This document shows, one piece after another, positions 16,020 through 25,299 of a stretch of DNA of 64,000 nt. Positions within the stretch are counted from its first letter, which is position 1. The number at the start of each line of letters is the position of its first letter. The position numbers and the translations under genes are program-made. The notes beneath the pieces were generated by a model. It saw nothing but the letters and a program-made list of their open reading frames with translations. It was not told where the DNA came from and did no database searches. Source of the stretch: Methanomicrobiaceae archaeon (lineage in GTDB: Archaea; Halobacteriota; Methanomicrobia; Methanomicrobiales; Methanomicrobiaceae); contig JAFGNT010000006.1 in the NCBI GenBank assembly GCA_016926855.1, positions 1 through 64,000 on the forward strand. Reading direction: 5' to 3'.

Positions 16020-16610
16020 ATGGGAATTCACACGGAAGAGGGATATATCTGGGGTCGGTCTTTTCGCAGCTGCCGCCGGACTGCTTTCTTCATCATCATC
16101 ACACTGAACTCCCGGCGGATCATCTGCAGGCACATCTGCCCGGTCGGGGCAGTACAGGAGCTGATGTACCTGCTTTTCCTCCCCATGCACGGCCGGACAC
16201 TGACGCCGCAGGCAACGGCCATCCGCTACGGGGCCTTCGTTGTCATCCTTGCGACCGGCGTGAGGCTCGCTGCAAACATACTCGGCATCCTCGGCATGAA
16301 GGATTATTTCTCCCTCTCCCCGATGAACGCGGGCTTCGTCATCTTCCTCGCGATCGTTCTGCTCTCGGCCAGCGTGTACCCGCCGTGCCGGTTCATCAGC
16401 CCGTACGGTCTCATGCTTGCACTCACTGCCGCACGGAGCCGGTGAAAGATCCGGCACCCGGATGTCTGCATATGGTGCGGGAAGAGTGAGCGTGTCTGTC
16501 CCGTCACTGTGGCAACGGCGAACAACAGTAAGGCGGAGTGCTACCTGTGCGGTCGCTGCACCGGGGTCTGCCCTGTGGAGGAGGCGCTCGTGTACCGGCG
16601 CGAACCCTGA
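16020..16610 (+). pseudogene. Polyferredoxin-type membrane protein (NapH/NosR-like) with in-frame stop
   Basis: The frame encodes RRIICRHICPVGAVQELMYLL, hydrophobic segments and YPPCRFISPYGLML, typical of membrane proteins with cysteine motifs related to NapH/NosR. At 16443-16445 it meets TGA, but the same frame continues with HPDVCIWCGKSERVCPVTV and CYLCGRCTGVCPVEEAL, two four-cysteine 4Fe-4S motifs, to a stop at 16608. The N-terminal membrane helices of the family are also missing. I read this as a gene decayed by 5' loss and one nonsense mutation. The TGA stands where an Arg or similar residue is expected, so recoding is unlikely. Confidence 0.75.
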
Positions 16611-16821
16611 CAGACGGGCATGAACAGGGAAATGCTCCCGCAATGAGGGATATGGCCGGTCCTGCCCACCGTGGAGTTTGGGGTGCGATCTGATAAAAAT
16701 ATATATTTTTTAGAGAAACTATACATAAGATTGATTAATATCTATTCTAATAGAATTCCATCCATACTTGTCCGCCGCCGCCGGCCGCGGGCAGTCGGGG
16801 AAGGTTCACAGGAGCACCCGA

Positions 16822-18297
16822 ATGACAAATCATCACACCGCACGCACTCTCGCCTGCCTTGCCGTCCTGCTCATCTGCGGTATTCTCCCGGCTGAGGCCG
16901 CAGCAACATCGCTCTGGATCGATGAGCTGCCGTCGAGCTGCCACGTAGGTGAGCCAATCACGATCGGCGGGGAGACCCGGGGATTTCCGGACGGAACGGC
17001 CATCGAGATCCTCATCTTCCCTGTCGACGATTCCCAGGCGGATACTGTCTACGGCGAGTGCCGGATCGCCGGGGGAAAGTTCGCATTTACGTTCGACACC
17101 GGCGCGATGGAGCCGGGGAGATATGCCCTGCAGGCGCAGGATTCCGCGGGCGGGCGTTATGACATCGAAGAGCTGACCCTGTTTCCGGCGACCGGATCCC
17201 TCCTTCTTACTTCAAGTCCGTCCGGGGCCGCGATCATCATCGACGGCGAGCGGCTCGGGACCAGCGGCTCCGTCATTGCCTCGATCCCAGCCGGCTGGCA
17301 CGAGGTGACGGTTTCCCGTGAAGGCTGTGTGAACCGGACGGAGACAGTGCTGATACCGCCCGGCGAATTCGTGGAGCTCCACTGGGGCCTCGCTCCCGCC
17401 CCCACGGAAGGCTGGATCTCGGTCTGTACTCATCCCGACGAAGCCGACATCTATCTTGACGGGATCTCCAGAGGGAAGAGCGACATGGTGCTCTCCGGCA
17501 TCCCGGCCGGCACTCACACGATCACGATCACATTGACCGAAACCACGGGATTCAAGACAGTCTGGTATGAGGACTACACTGCCGAAATAGAGGTCCTGCC
17601 GGGCAAGGGGACGAGCGTCTCGGCAACCCTCCGGCCTCGCCCCTACAGCACGTGGCTGGTCGTCAGATCGTATCCCGAAAACGCCGAGGTCTACCTCGAC
17701 GGGACGTATCAGGGCACCACCCAGACGGTCCTCCCCTTCATCGAGGAGGGGCACCACATCCTCAGGCTGGAAAAACCGGGCTACGAAGAGATCGAGGTCT
17801 CCTTAAACGTCCCCGTGGGCGGCATCGAGTTTACCCGCACCCTCACTCCGATCGAGACCGATGACTCGATCCGGGTGCTCTCGGAGCCGGACAACACCTC
17901 GATCTTTTTAAACGGCGATTACGCAGGGAGGACACCCCTGCGGATCGACGACCTCGCGCCAGGTATTTACTACATCCTGCTGTTAAAAGACGGGTACTCC
18001 TCATGGCACAGGACCGTCACGCTCGCTCCCGAATCCGCGGTGACGGTGATCGCCGACCTCGTAGCCAGTCCCGATGCGGTGCACACCCCACCCTCTACCC
18101 CTGTACCGCCCACACCGGCACCGGCAGCGTCCTCCGCGGAGGAGGATGAGGAGTTCGATCCTGAAACGCTCGCCGCGATGTACGGGCGGGACGCTCCCGC
18201 ACCGGAGAATGAGAAAGATTTCATCGGCGGGCTCTTCCGGCAGATCACGGATTTCTTTTCATCACTCGGCTATTCCCTCCCCGGCAGCGGGGAGTGA
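16822..18297 (+). CDS. Exported protein with four PEGA domains
   Basis: A 491-residue surface protein. Residues 8-27 are a Sec-type signal ending AEAAA. Residues 28-122 form a beta-rich domain. Four PEGA domains follow at about 125-190, 197-270, 275-343 and 348-413, each with a turn such as PSGAAIIIDGERLG, PDEADIYLDGISRG, PENAEVYLDGTYQG or PDNTSIFLNGDYAG. A Pro/Thr linker (PPSTPVPPTPAPA) and an acidic tail end the protein. PEGA domains are common on archaeal and bacterial surface proteins and are thought to mediate surface-layer or carbohydrate contacts. The ATG at 16822 follows a caggag site. It borders the pilin and secretion genes at 18.7-30 kb. Confidence 0.88.
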   Translation: MTNHHTARTLACLAVLLICGILPAEAAATSLWIDELPSSCHVGEPITIGGETRGFPDGTAIEILIFPVDDSQADTVYGECRIAGGKFAFTFDTGAMEPGRYALQAQDSAGGRYDIEELTLFPATGSLLLTSSPSGAAIIIDGERLGTSGSVIASIPAGWHEVTVSREGCVNRTETVLIPPGEFVELHWGLAPAPTEGWISVCTHPDEADIYLDGISRGKSDMVLSGIPAGTHTITITLTETTGFKTVWYEDYTAEIEVLPGKGTSVSATLRPRPYSTWLVVRSYPENAEVYLDGTYQGTTQTVLPFIEEGHHILRLEKPGYEEIEVSLNVPVGGIEFTRTLTPIETDDSIRVLSEPDNTSIFLNGDYAGRTPLRIDDLAPGIYYILLLKDGYSSWHRTVTLAPESAVTVIADLVASPDAVHTPPSTPVPPTPAPAASSAEEDEEFDPETLAAMYGRDAPAPENEKDFIGGLFRQITDFFSSLGYSLPGSGE

Positions 18298-18747
18298 ATT
18301 CGCACACGGCACTACAATCCTCGTTTTTCCCCTCCTGCGTGCACGATGCGGCCCTGCAGAGGCCGCAGCCAAAGCGCGACGTGCATTCCCGTTTGACGGA
18401 AAAATGCGTGTGCGTCTGGCGTGCGTGGAATGCTGCGCAATCGAGCGACGAATGTGGCGGGGAGCGAAGCCGTACGCTGGCCGGGCAGCAGTGAGTGAGA
18501 GATGCGGGGCGTACATTCGGAGGGATGTATGTCCCGTCGTTGTGATGATAAGAGCGCATACATTTTTGGGGAAAATGGTATTTTTCTCGCTCCATACAGG
18601 TAGTGCATTGATGCAAACAAAAAGAGAATTGGGGCCAATATGTGATTCGCCCTTCCGGCGTATAAAACGACATGAATTTCTTAATAAAATTTTCTTCCAT
18701 TCCGGCCGATCACCCGCGTTTCTCGCGACGCGCCTCGCGTTGTGGGA
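18298..18747. other. Gene-poor stretch between PEGA and pilin genes
   Basis: About 450 bases with short open frames on both strands but none with credible codon use or family resemblance. It contains copy B of a dispersed repeat (18612-18677). The sequence may be remnant DNA from a lost gene or element, as at 4.9-5.4 kb. Confidence 0.5.
18612..18677 (+). repeat. Dispersed repeat, copy B
   Basis: Resembles 5345-5418 with the ordered shared blocks atgcaaacaaa, agaattggg, tgattcgccc and cgt-t-aaa. On the minus strand both copies read QFS(L/F)CLH in the same frame, which may be the end of a lost coding sequence. Confidence 0.5.
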
Positions 18748-19848
18748 TTAAATAAATTTCACAGCCTTTTCGACCGATGGGATTTTTCCGGACTGGACAC
18801 GGATGATACCTTCCCCGGCCGTGATGTTGATTGTTGCCATTCCGTTCGCACCCGTCTCCCCGTAGAAGGCGTCACATGTCACGTTGCCGGCGATTTTGAG
18901 GAAGGTAACCGGGATGTCCGGGGCCGGGTTACCGAAGATATCGGTGATTGTCGCACGCAGCTCATTGCTGATGTGAGTGACGGCCAGGCAGGTGGGAGGA
19001 TTGAACCGCGGGCTTGCCGGAATGAGGAGGGGGACAGCGGTACCCTTCATGCCGGTATCGTCCGTAACGGTCAGCACAACACGGAACGGCCCTTCGGAAG
19101 AGAGATAGATGCGTGCGACCTTTCCTGTTTGCGTGCTGCTCGTGATATTCGTCGTATCAGCCCAGGTGCCGGGCTTCGGGTATGTATCCGATCCGTCCGT
19201 ATATGCCCAGCTCCATTCCTGGATCGTGCCGTCGTCGAAAGAATCGCTCCCGTCAAGAATGAGCACCTGGCGGTCAGCGACCGTGAGATCCTCTGCCTCG
19301 AGGGAGAATTTCGCCACTGCAACAGGGGGCTGGAAGGTCTGCTCAAAAGTATTGTACAGCGATGTCAGCACGAGGATATGAACGGGCTCTGTTTCGCTGA
19401 TATTGTAGGGCGCGGTAAAGTTCGCGATAAAACTGACTGTAACCTCCCGCTGTTTCTTCGCAGGAACAAAAAGCCGTTTGTTCAGGTCGTATGCGGTTCC
19501 CTCCCAGGTGTACTGTTCAGCATACCGGTCGTTGATCTTGATTCCTGCAATCCGCGAATCCTGCACATTCATATTCAGGAGCGCGACCTTCATCGAGCTC
19601 CAGTTCCCTTCATTGGAGGAGCCGACGGCATCGTTCCATGCGGTGCCGTTCCACTCCGGGATAACCCCCATGATCCTCAGTTCCTCGTTCTCCACATCCT
19701 GCAGGTGGTCCTGACGCTCCATCTCCTCCTTCTGGTATTCCGAGACCATAACGGCAAGACCTGCCGCCGCCGTCACGGTGATGAGAATGAGAAGAAGCGT
19801 GCCGACGATGACAGAGACACCCTCCTCCGAATCAAACAGTCGATGCAT
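18748..19848 (-). CDS. Archaeal type IV pilin-like surface protein with PKD and Ig-type domains
   Basis: A 366-residue protein with a class III (prepilin) signal: a short charged start MHRLFDSEEGVSV followed by the hydrophobic stretch IVGTLLLILITVTAAAGLAVMV, as in archaeal pilins. The remainder is far larger than a plain pilin. About residues 185-275 form a PKD-like domain (VLILDGSDSFDDGTIQEWSW), and the last 80 residues an Ig-like (Big-type) domain with LRATITDIFGNPAPDIPVTF. Several NxS/T sites suggest glycosylation. It follows the secretion ATPase gene on the same strand but has its own AT-rich promoter and the Shine-Dalgarno ggggaga. It is probably exported and assembled by the neighbouring machine. 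Confidence 0.82.
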   Translation of the reverse strand: MHRLFDSEEGVSVIVGTLLLILITVTAAAGLAVMVSEYQKEEMERQDHLQDVENEELRIMGVIPEWNGTAWNDAVGSSNEGNWSSMKVALLNMNVQDSRIAGIKINDRYAEQYTWEGTAYDLNKRLFVPAKKQREVTVSFIANFTAPYNISETEPVHILVLTSLYNTFEQTFQPPVAVAKFSLEAEDLTVADRQVLILDGSDSFDDGTIQEWSWAYTDGSDTYPKPGTWADTTNITSSTQTGKVARIYLSSEGPFRVVLTVTDDTGMKGTAVPLLIPASPRFNPPTCLAVTHISNELRATITDIFGNPAPDIPVTFLKIAGNVTCDAFYGETGANGMATINITAGEGIIRVQSGKIPSVEKAVKFI

Positions 19849-19878
19849 GATCTCCCCTGAAAGAATTGGATTTGACTG

Positions 19879-19911
19879 ATATATATTTTACTAACTTTAA
19901 ATATAGATATA
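19879..19911 (-). promoter_or_regulatory. AT-rich promoter of the pilin-like gene
   Basis: On the minus strand the region reads actatatctatattt and then aaaatatatatcag, with the second TATA about 31 bases before the start codon. Similar elements precede pstS, the F-domain gene and the receiver-like gene. Confidence 0.5.
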
Positions 19912-19980
19912 GTATTTAATATATATCTCTCTGAGGCCCGGATGTCCGCAACGAACACCGTGCCCGGCCGAAAAACTCAT

Positions 19981-22392
19981 TCATGGGCCCTCCGCCGGTT
20001 CGTCGCCGTTCTTCTTGTTTGCCAGGTCCATAAGATAGGCACGAATCTCTTGTTCAGAGAGTTCCATGAGCATCTGCACCTCATCCTTGTCACGGTTATA
20101 CATCCGGATGATCGTGAGAATCTCGGAGTAATCCCGGACACAGCGTGACTGAATCCAGGTGAGAAGGTTCGTCCGGTCGCGAAGTTCCCGGACAAGCAGT
20201 TCGCGGCTCACACCGAACGCATCCCGAATCCCATCGAAGAGATAACTCTTGCCGGAAAACCAGAACTCGTCTTTCTCGGCGTCCCACCGAAAGACGGTAT
20301 TGGTCACCAGATCGCCGCTCTCGCGATCGAGCTCCAAGAGCTCGACGATCTGCATGATACGCCGCACATTCCTCTCTCCCTTCCGGATTTGGAGCGGAAA
20401 GACCACCGCATCGATGTTGGAGAAGAGACTCCGCGGTACGTTCATCGGGTTTGATTCGATACGAGCGAGCAGCTCGTCCATCGATCCCGCGTGGATCGTG
20501 CCCATCGCGGCGTGTCCGACGGCGATGGCCTGGAAAAGCGTGAAGGCTTCCGGACCGCGCACTTCACCCACGATGATGTACTCGGGGCGCTGCCGGAGCG
20601 CCGCGACAAGGAGGTCGTAGAGGCAGATCTCCCCGGCGGATTTCGAGGATATCCCGCTCACACCGGAGGCGGAGGACTGCACCGACTCCTTGGACCCGAA
20701 TCCCGTGCGGGTGACGGACTGGACCCAGTTCGGATGCATCAGGTTCATCTCGGCGGTGTCCTCGATGGAGACGATCTTGTAATCGGTGGGGATGAAACTG
20801 CAGAGCACGTTCAAAAACGTCGTCTTGCCGCTCGCGGTTCCGCCCGAGACAAGGAGCGACCGTTTGTACTCCATGAGGAGCCACAGAAAGGCCAGCTGCT
20901 GCGCATCGATAGTCCCGTAATCCATGAGCTCGATTGCCGAGATCGGATTTGCCCGGAACTTGCGGATGGTGAACGTGGACCCGTGCCGTGTGACCTCACT
21001 CCCCAATGTGAGGTTCCCCCTGCTCCCGTCCGGCAGGGTCACGTCACGGATGGGCTGGAGAAGCGAGATGTGCCTCCCGCTGATCTGGGCCAGCTTGAGA
21101 ACGAAATTGTTGAGCTCCACATCACCGAACTGTATATGGGTCCGGACCGGCCCGTAGGTCCGGTGCTGGACGTAGAGTTCCATCTCCGCCCCGTTGCAGC
21201 TGACATCCTCGATATACTTGTCTTTCATGAGCGTATCGATCCTGCCGTAGCCGAGGTAGTCGCGCTTGAGATGAAAGAAAATCCGCTCTCTCTGCTCCCC
21301 GCTCATCGTAAACCCGAATATTTTCAGGATCGTGTCGAACCGCTCGTGCAGGTATGCCTCGCGGTGGCCGCCAAGGATGAGGTCGACGCTGGTGCTGATC
21401 ATCTTCTCAAACGCCCCCCTGATGATCCGGAGCGTCTCCGCTTCGCCCGGGGAGAGCGGCGGCTCGAGCACGTGGTAGCGCAGCGCACGCTCGTCGCGGT
21501 TGTACGCGATCCGCACGTACTGGAAGGGCTCGTCCACGCGGTAGGTCACGTCCACGTTGCAGAGTGCCCCTTCCGTCGACGGCTCACCCAGCATTCCGGG
21601 ATCGAAGTGCAGCGAGCTGATCGGGGCCATCTCGGGCTCCGAAAACAGGCCCCGGATCTTTCCGAATAGGCCCGGACGGGTGGCGGAGCCCGTGCCGGTT
21701 TCGTTCTCTTCCTCAAGGACGGCTGCAGGCCTGGCCTGCGGCGCCTTGTTCCGGCGAAGGAAGGAAAGGCGCGAACGTTTCGGTGCTACAGGCTCTTCCG
21801 GCGCATCCGCCCTGGCGGGGGCGTCCGGCGGTGCCGGACCCCGCCGCAGGAAGGAGAGCCGGGAGCGTCGTGCCGGGGCCGGCGCGTTTGCCTTGATGCA
21901 GCCGGGAGGCAGGCCAGGGGATGAAAGATCGTCCCTGGCAACCGCAGAATCGTCCCGAACGTAAGGTTGAGCCGGTTCCTCTGCTAAGGGTCTGAAAATT
22001 CCCGGAGCGGTATCAAGGACAGTGCCCGCGGCTGCCAGAGGGCCTCTTTTTGGAAGTGCATCGGATATGCCCACCAGTCCTGCCTCCTCAGGGATTACGG
22101 GTACCCCAATGGCATCCTCACCCGGCGGAGCGCCGATAGCCCCTGCATCATCCGCTTCGGGAATGATGGTGGATGGTGGCCCGAAAACTGCATCCGGTGA
22201 ATTACTGCCGGCCTCCTCAGCGCCCTCACCGCAAAGAAAGTCATAAATCGAACTTTTTGTATCGGGAACGGCGCTGCAGGAACCTGCATCATCGGTACCT
22301 GCGGCCCCCTGCAATGCGGCATCCAGAGGGCCCTGCACCATTGGGGAGAGCCCTTCGAAGGCATTTTTCGGCAGTTTCGGTGGATTACCCAT
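19981..22392 (-). CDS. Type II/IV secretion system (pilus) ATPase
   Basis: An 803-residue cytoplasmic ATPase of the PilT/TadA/GspE superfamily that would power pilin assembly. Residues 1-260 are low-complexity and contain the basic motif RSRLSFLRR twice (about 176 and 206). Residues 280-490 form the N-terminal domain, with Walker A SGGTASGKTT at about 516, the acidic box VSIEDTAEM, and Walker B EYIIVGEVRG at about 604. I start it at ATG 22392: GGAGGT lies 7 bases upstream and the start overlaps the pstA stop by 8 bases, so ATPase synthesis is coupled to the phosphate permease. An in-frame start at 22443 would lie well inside pstA. Confidence 0.92.
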   Translation of the reverse strand: MGNPPKLPKNAFEGLSPMVQGPLDAALQGAAGTDDAGSCSAVPDTKSSIYDFLCGEGAEEAGSNSPDAVFGPPSTIIPEADDAGAIGAPPGEDAIGVPVIPEEAGLVGISDALPKRGPLAAAGTVLDTAPGIFRPLAEEPAQPYVRDDSAVARDDLSSPGLPPGCIKANAPAPARRSRLSFLRRGPAPPDAPARADAPEEPVAPKRSRLSFLRRNKAPQARPAAVLEEENETGTGSATRPGLFGKIRGLFSEPEMAPISSLHFDPGMLGEPSTEGALCNVDVTYRVDEPFQYVRIAYNRDERALRYHVLEPPLSPGEAETLRIIRGAFEKMISTSVDLILGGHREAYLHERFDTILKIFGFTMSGEQRERIFFHLKRDYLGYGRIDTLMKDKYIEDVSCNGAEMELYVQHRTYGPVRTHIQFGDVELNNFVLKLAQISGRHISLLQPIRDVTLPDGSRGNLTLGSEVTRHGSTFTIRKFRANPISAIELMDYGTIDAQQLAFLWLLMEYKRSLLVSGGTASGKTTFLNVLCSFIPTDYKIVSIEDTAEMNLMHPNWVQSVTRTGFGSKESVQSSASGVSGISSKSAGEICLYDLLVAALRQRPEYIIVGEVRGPEAFTLFQAIAVGHAAMGTIHAGSMDELLARIESNPMNVPRSLFSNIDAVVFPLQIRKGERNVRRIMQIVELLELDRESGDLVTNTVFRWDAEKDEFWFSGKSYLFDGIRDAFGVSRELLVRELRDRTNLLTWIQSRCVRDYSEILTIIRMYNRDKDEVQMLMELSEQEIRAYLMDLANKKNGDEPAEGP

Positions 22393-23281
22393 TCCCGTAC
22401 CTCCAGAGGATGCACTTGGCGCTGAGGTTGACGATGAGCACAATCATGATAAGCACGAATGCGGCGGCGAAGCCGTTCGACATGGGAATGACGTTCGAGT
22501 TCTCGTAAGCATGGTACACCGAGTAGGGAAGTGTCCCGACCAGATCCTGAACGGGGTAGATTTTCATGCCGAAGGCCAGCTTGTCGCTGGCACGGACGGT
22601 CCATTCCGGCATGAACTGGGAGTAGCCTGCCGTGAGGATGACGACGGCCGATTCCTCGGCAGCCCGGCCGAATCCCAGGATCGCGCCGGTGACAATCCCC
22701 GAGAGGCCTGCCGGGATGGTAATGCCCCGTATCGTCGCCCATTTCGAGGCCCCGAGCGCATAGCTCGCGTCCTCCCATTCATGCGGCACCCGTTCGATGG
22801 CGTCCTCCGCGGCCCGCTCGATGACCGGGAGGATCAGCATAGAGAGTGCCATCGAACCAGCAATAAGAGAAAAACCCCCAGTATAGTGCCGTAAGAAAAT
22901 TACAAGGAAGATCAGGCCAAAAATCCCCAGCACGATTGATGGTGTACCTGAGAGTACTTCTATGAGGAATCGGATAATCTGGGTAAGCCAATTCCGGGGA
23001 GCATATCGCTGAAGATAAATTGCGGTGCCAATAGCAAATGGAGTGGCAAGAATTGTAGCACAAACCGAGATCATGAAGGTTCCCACAATCGCATTTGAAA
23101 TTGCCATACCGATCCTGGGCGTATCAGATTCAGCGGTCGTCAGGAAGTACAAACTAAGTGAAGGTAGGGCTTGGATGGCGATATTTCCGACGATGACAAC
23201 CAGCATAAGTGCAGCAAAGAGTGCTGCTGTCGCACATATTGCGAGAACCATTTTTTCCTTGAGCAACCGAAGAATAATCAT
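22385..23281 (-). CDS. pstA: Phosphate ABC transporter permease PstA
   Basis: A 298-residue membrane protein with six hydrophobic segments and the ABC-permease EAA loop ASYALGASKWATIRGITIPAGLSGIVTG typical of PstA. It would form the phosphate channel with PstC in the cell membrane. Its start overlaps the pstC stop by four bases (ATGA), and its stop overlaps the start of the secretion ATPase by eight, so pstC, pstA and the ATPase are translated as a coupled set. No gene for the transport ATPase PstB follows, which is unusual because pstSCAB is the standard order; pstB must lie elsewhere if the transporter works. Confidence 0.93.
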   Translation of the reverse strand: MIILRLLKEKMVLAICATAALFAALMLVVIVGNIAIQALPSLSLYFLTTAESDTPRIGMAISNAIVGTFMISVCATILATPFAIGTAIYLQRYAPRNWLTQIIRFLIEVLSGTPSIVLGIFGLIFLVIFLRHYTGGFSLIAGSMALSMLILPVIERAAEDAIERVPHEWEDASYALGASKWATIRGITIPAGLSGIVTGAILGFGRAAEESAVVILTAGYSQFMPEWTVRASDKLAFGMKIYPVQDLVGTLPYSVYHAYENSNVIPMSNGFAAAFVLIMIVLIVNLSAKCILWRYGNG

Positions 23282-24198
23282 GGTTTCAACCCTTTTCTTC
23301 CAAAATAGTGCCCTACAAGCCGTATTGATGCGACAAATAGAAACTCCATGAGCAGGAGTACCGCACCTATGGCGAAGAGTGCGCTCTTTGGTTCGGGGAA
23401 CGATACGTAGTAGCCGATGTCACAGAGGATTTTTGATGTCATGGCTACACCATCGGAAAAGATGGATTTTGGTACGGAATTGACGTTCCCGATTAACATC
23501 ACAACTGCCATGGTTTCTCCCATTGCCCGCATCAGCCCGAGAATGACCGCAGTGAGGATGCCGGGGAATGCAATGGGCAGGACGATCTTCCTAATCGTCT
23601 CCCATTTTGTAGCACCGAGAGACAACGACGCTTCCCGAAAATCCAAGGAGACCTTCACCATCGCCTCCCGGGTTAGGGCGGTAATGGTGGGAAGGATCAT
23701 AATAGTGAGAACGCTGGAAGCGAGAAGTATTCCCGAACCGCTGTTTGGAGTGGGATCGGCGAAGATAGGGATGAAACCCAGGGTAGCGTCAATGAACGGA
23801 TCAATATGATACCGGAAAACTTTTTCCAAGATATAAAAACCGAATAAACCGTAAACAACTGAGGGGATGCCGACCAGTAGCTCAATCATGCTGCTGATCG
23901 GCCTGTCCATCCATGCCGGAGCCCATTCCGCCAGGAAGACCGCAGTGCAGATACTCAACGGACAGGCGATTATAAGCGTTATCGCGGTCATGACGAGGGT
24001 TGTTACGATGAACGTAAAGACACCATATTCGTGGTCGGCATAACTCCACGTTGTACCGGTGAGAAAGCTAAAACCCTCTTTTGCCAGTACGGGGGCGGCG
24101 GTATGGAAAATAAACCCGAAGATGAGGAAGACTGAGAGAATTGAGAGCATAGAAACTGCCAAAAAACCAATCTTCGGGAAATCAATTGATTGGTTCAT
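23278..24198 (-). CDS. pstC: Phosphate ABC transporter permease PstC
   Basis: A 306-residue membrane protein with six or seven hydrophobic segments. The EAA loop is ASLSLGATKWETIRKIVLPIAFPGILTAVILG, and LVGIPSVVYGLFGFYIL is a PstC signature region. It pairs with PstA as the phosphate permease. I place the start at ATG 24198 (MNQSIDFPKIGFLAVSML), just 37 bases after the pstS stop, since the longer frame would overlap pstS with an implausible cysteine-rich N-terminus. The distance to pstS allows one transcript. Confidence 0.92.
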   Translation of the reverse strand: MNQSIDFPKIGFLAVSMLSILSVFLIFGFIFHTAAPVLAKEGFSFLTGTTWSYADHEYGVFTFIVTTLVMTAITLIIACPLSICTAVFLAEWAPAWMDRPISSMIELLVGIPSVVYGLFGFYILEKVFRYHIDPFIDATLGFIPIFADPTPNSGSGILLASSVLTIMILPTITALTREAMVKVSLDFREASLSLGATKWETIRKIVLPIAFPGILTAVILGLMRAMGETMAVVMLIGNVNSVPKSIFSDGVAMTSKILCDIGYYVSFPEPKSALFAIGAVLLLMEFLFVASIRLVGHYFGRKGLKP

Positions 24199-24235
24199 TA
24201 AATCGCTCAAAAAATGGTTATTTTTTTCAACTTCC

Positions 24236-25273
24236 TTAGAAGCTGGTGAAGGACAGCAGGCCGAACATGCCGACGTCATCGGACTCAATGACTGCCTTGC
24301 CCTCGGGGGACTGGCAGAATTCGATGTAGTTCTTGACGACGGAGTTGGGCTGACCGTTGATCACGTAGTTGAGCGGGCGAGCGAGCTTCTCTATGTAAGA
24401 GTCCACATCGGAGTCAGGCGTACCCTTCAGGCTCTCGAGGATGTGGTCTTCGTCGCAGGTCTTGCCGTCGACGGTCAGAGCCTTGTGGTCGGTGGTGACG
24501 TAACCGAAGTCAATGAAGCCCAGGCGCTCGTCAGTTACAGAACCGGCAGCGATAGCGTCAGCAACACCAGTGTTGCCGGTCTCGCCCTTTGCCTTAGTAG
24601 CGTCGAAATTGTCACCGGCGTACTTCAGGTACTCCTTGGCGACAGTCTCCTCGGTTCCGGAAGCCTCAGCGCGCTGATAGACGGTGATAGTAACAGCAGG
24701 AGCACCAACTGCACCGAGTTCAGTAGTCTCGATAACGCCGTTAGTATTAGCATCAGTCCATCCGACAGTTGCAGCGTTATTGGTAATCGTCTGGGCATAG
24801 AGTTCCTTAAGACCTTCCTTGGTCACACCAGTGATGACCGAGTTATCGGGCACAACGATTGCGACACCGGAGCCACCGATCTGGTAGGTCTCGAGGAGGG
24901 GCCACTGGTCAGTCTCTTGGGACTTTAAACCGCGTGATGCAGAGCCGAGGTCAGCAATTCCCTGTCCTGCAGCAGCAACACCGGCACCTGAGCCGCCACC
25001 CTGGACGGTGATCTTGATGCCGGGGTGCTTCTTCATGTACTCCTTGGCGAGTGCCTCGGAGGCGGGCTGGACGGTGGTCGAGCCGGCAATCAGAATCTCG
25101 GTCGCGGATGCACCGGCGACGTCGCCAGCGTTGTTCTGTTCTGCAACATCACTGCTGAAGGTACCCATGATGGTACCGACGGCGACGGCCCCGACGACGG
25201 CAACCACGATGAGGACGAGGGTTGCGACGATCGGTGAGACCGCACTTTCATTTTCGAACATTTTCTTAAACAT
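24236..25273 (-). CDS. pstS: Phosphate-binding protein PstS with an archaeal pilin signal
   Basis: A 345-residue binding protein. The mature part has the PstS hallmarks AGSTTVQPASEALAKEY, TVQGGGSGAG and GSASRGLK, the phosphate-binding loops. The N-terminus is unexpected: MFKKMFENESAVSPIVATLV followed by about 20 hydrophobic residues. It matches the class III signal of archaeal pilins (NESAVSPIVATLVLI resembles the 'AVSPVIATVLLI' pilin motif), not a lipobox or Sec signal. I start at ATG 25273, 6 bases after gggtga. Operon: pstS-pstC-pstA-secretion ATPase. The protein may be processed by a prepilin peptidase and displayed by a pilus-type machine. Confidence 0.92.
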   Translation of the reverse strand: MFKKMFENESAVSPIVATLVLIVVAVVGAVAVGTIMGTFSSDVAEQNNAGDVAGASATEILIAGSTTVQPASEALAKEYMKKHPGIKITVQGGGSGAGVAAAGQGIADLGSASRGLKSQETDQWPLLETYQIGGSGVAIVVPDNSVITGVTKEGLKELYAQTITNNAATVGWTDANTNGVIETTELGAVGAPAVTITVYQRAEASGTEETVAKEYLKYAGDNFDATKAKGETGNTGVADAIAAGSVTDERLGFIDFGYVTTDHKALTVDGKTCDEDHILESLKGTPDSDVDSYIEKLARPLNYVINGQPNSVVKNYIEFCQSPEGKAVIESDDVGMFGLLSFTSF

Positions 25274-25299
25274 GGCGTTCACCCATTTTTTTTGTTTTC

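Noticed and set aside
16443-16445. TGA in the polyferredoxin frame as a recoded codon (selenocysteine or pyrrolysine-like)
   Set aside because: It replaces a residue that is not Cys in the family, no SECIS-like hairpin is evident, and pyrrolysine uses TAG; the missing 5' end also points to a pseudogene.
20491-21669. Long plus-strand frame antisense to the secretion ATPase
   Set aside because: Shadow frame; the minus-strand ATPase is unambiguous from its Walker motifs.
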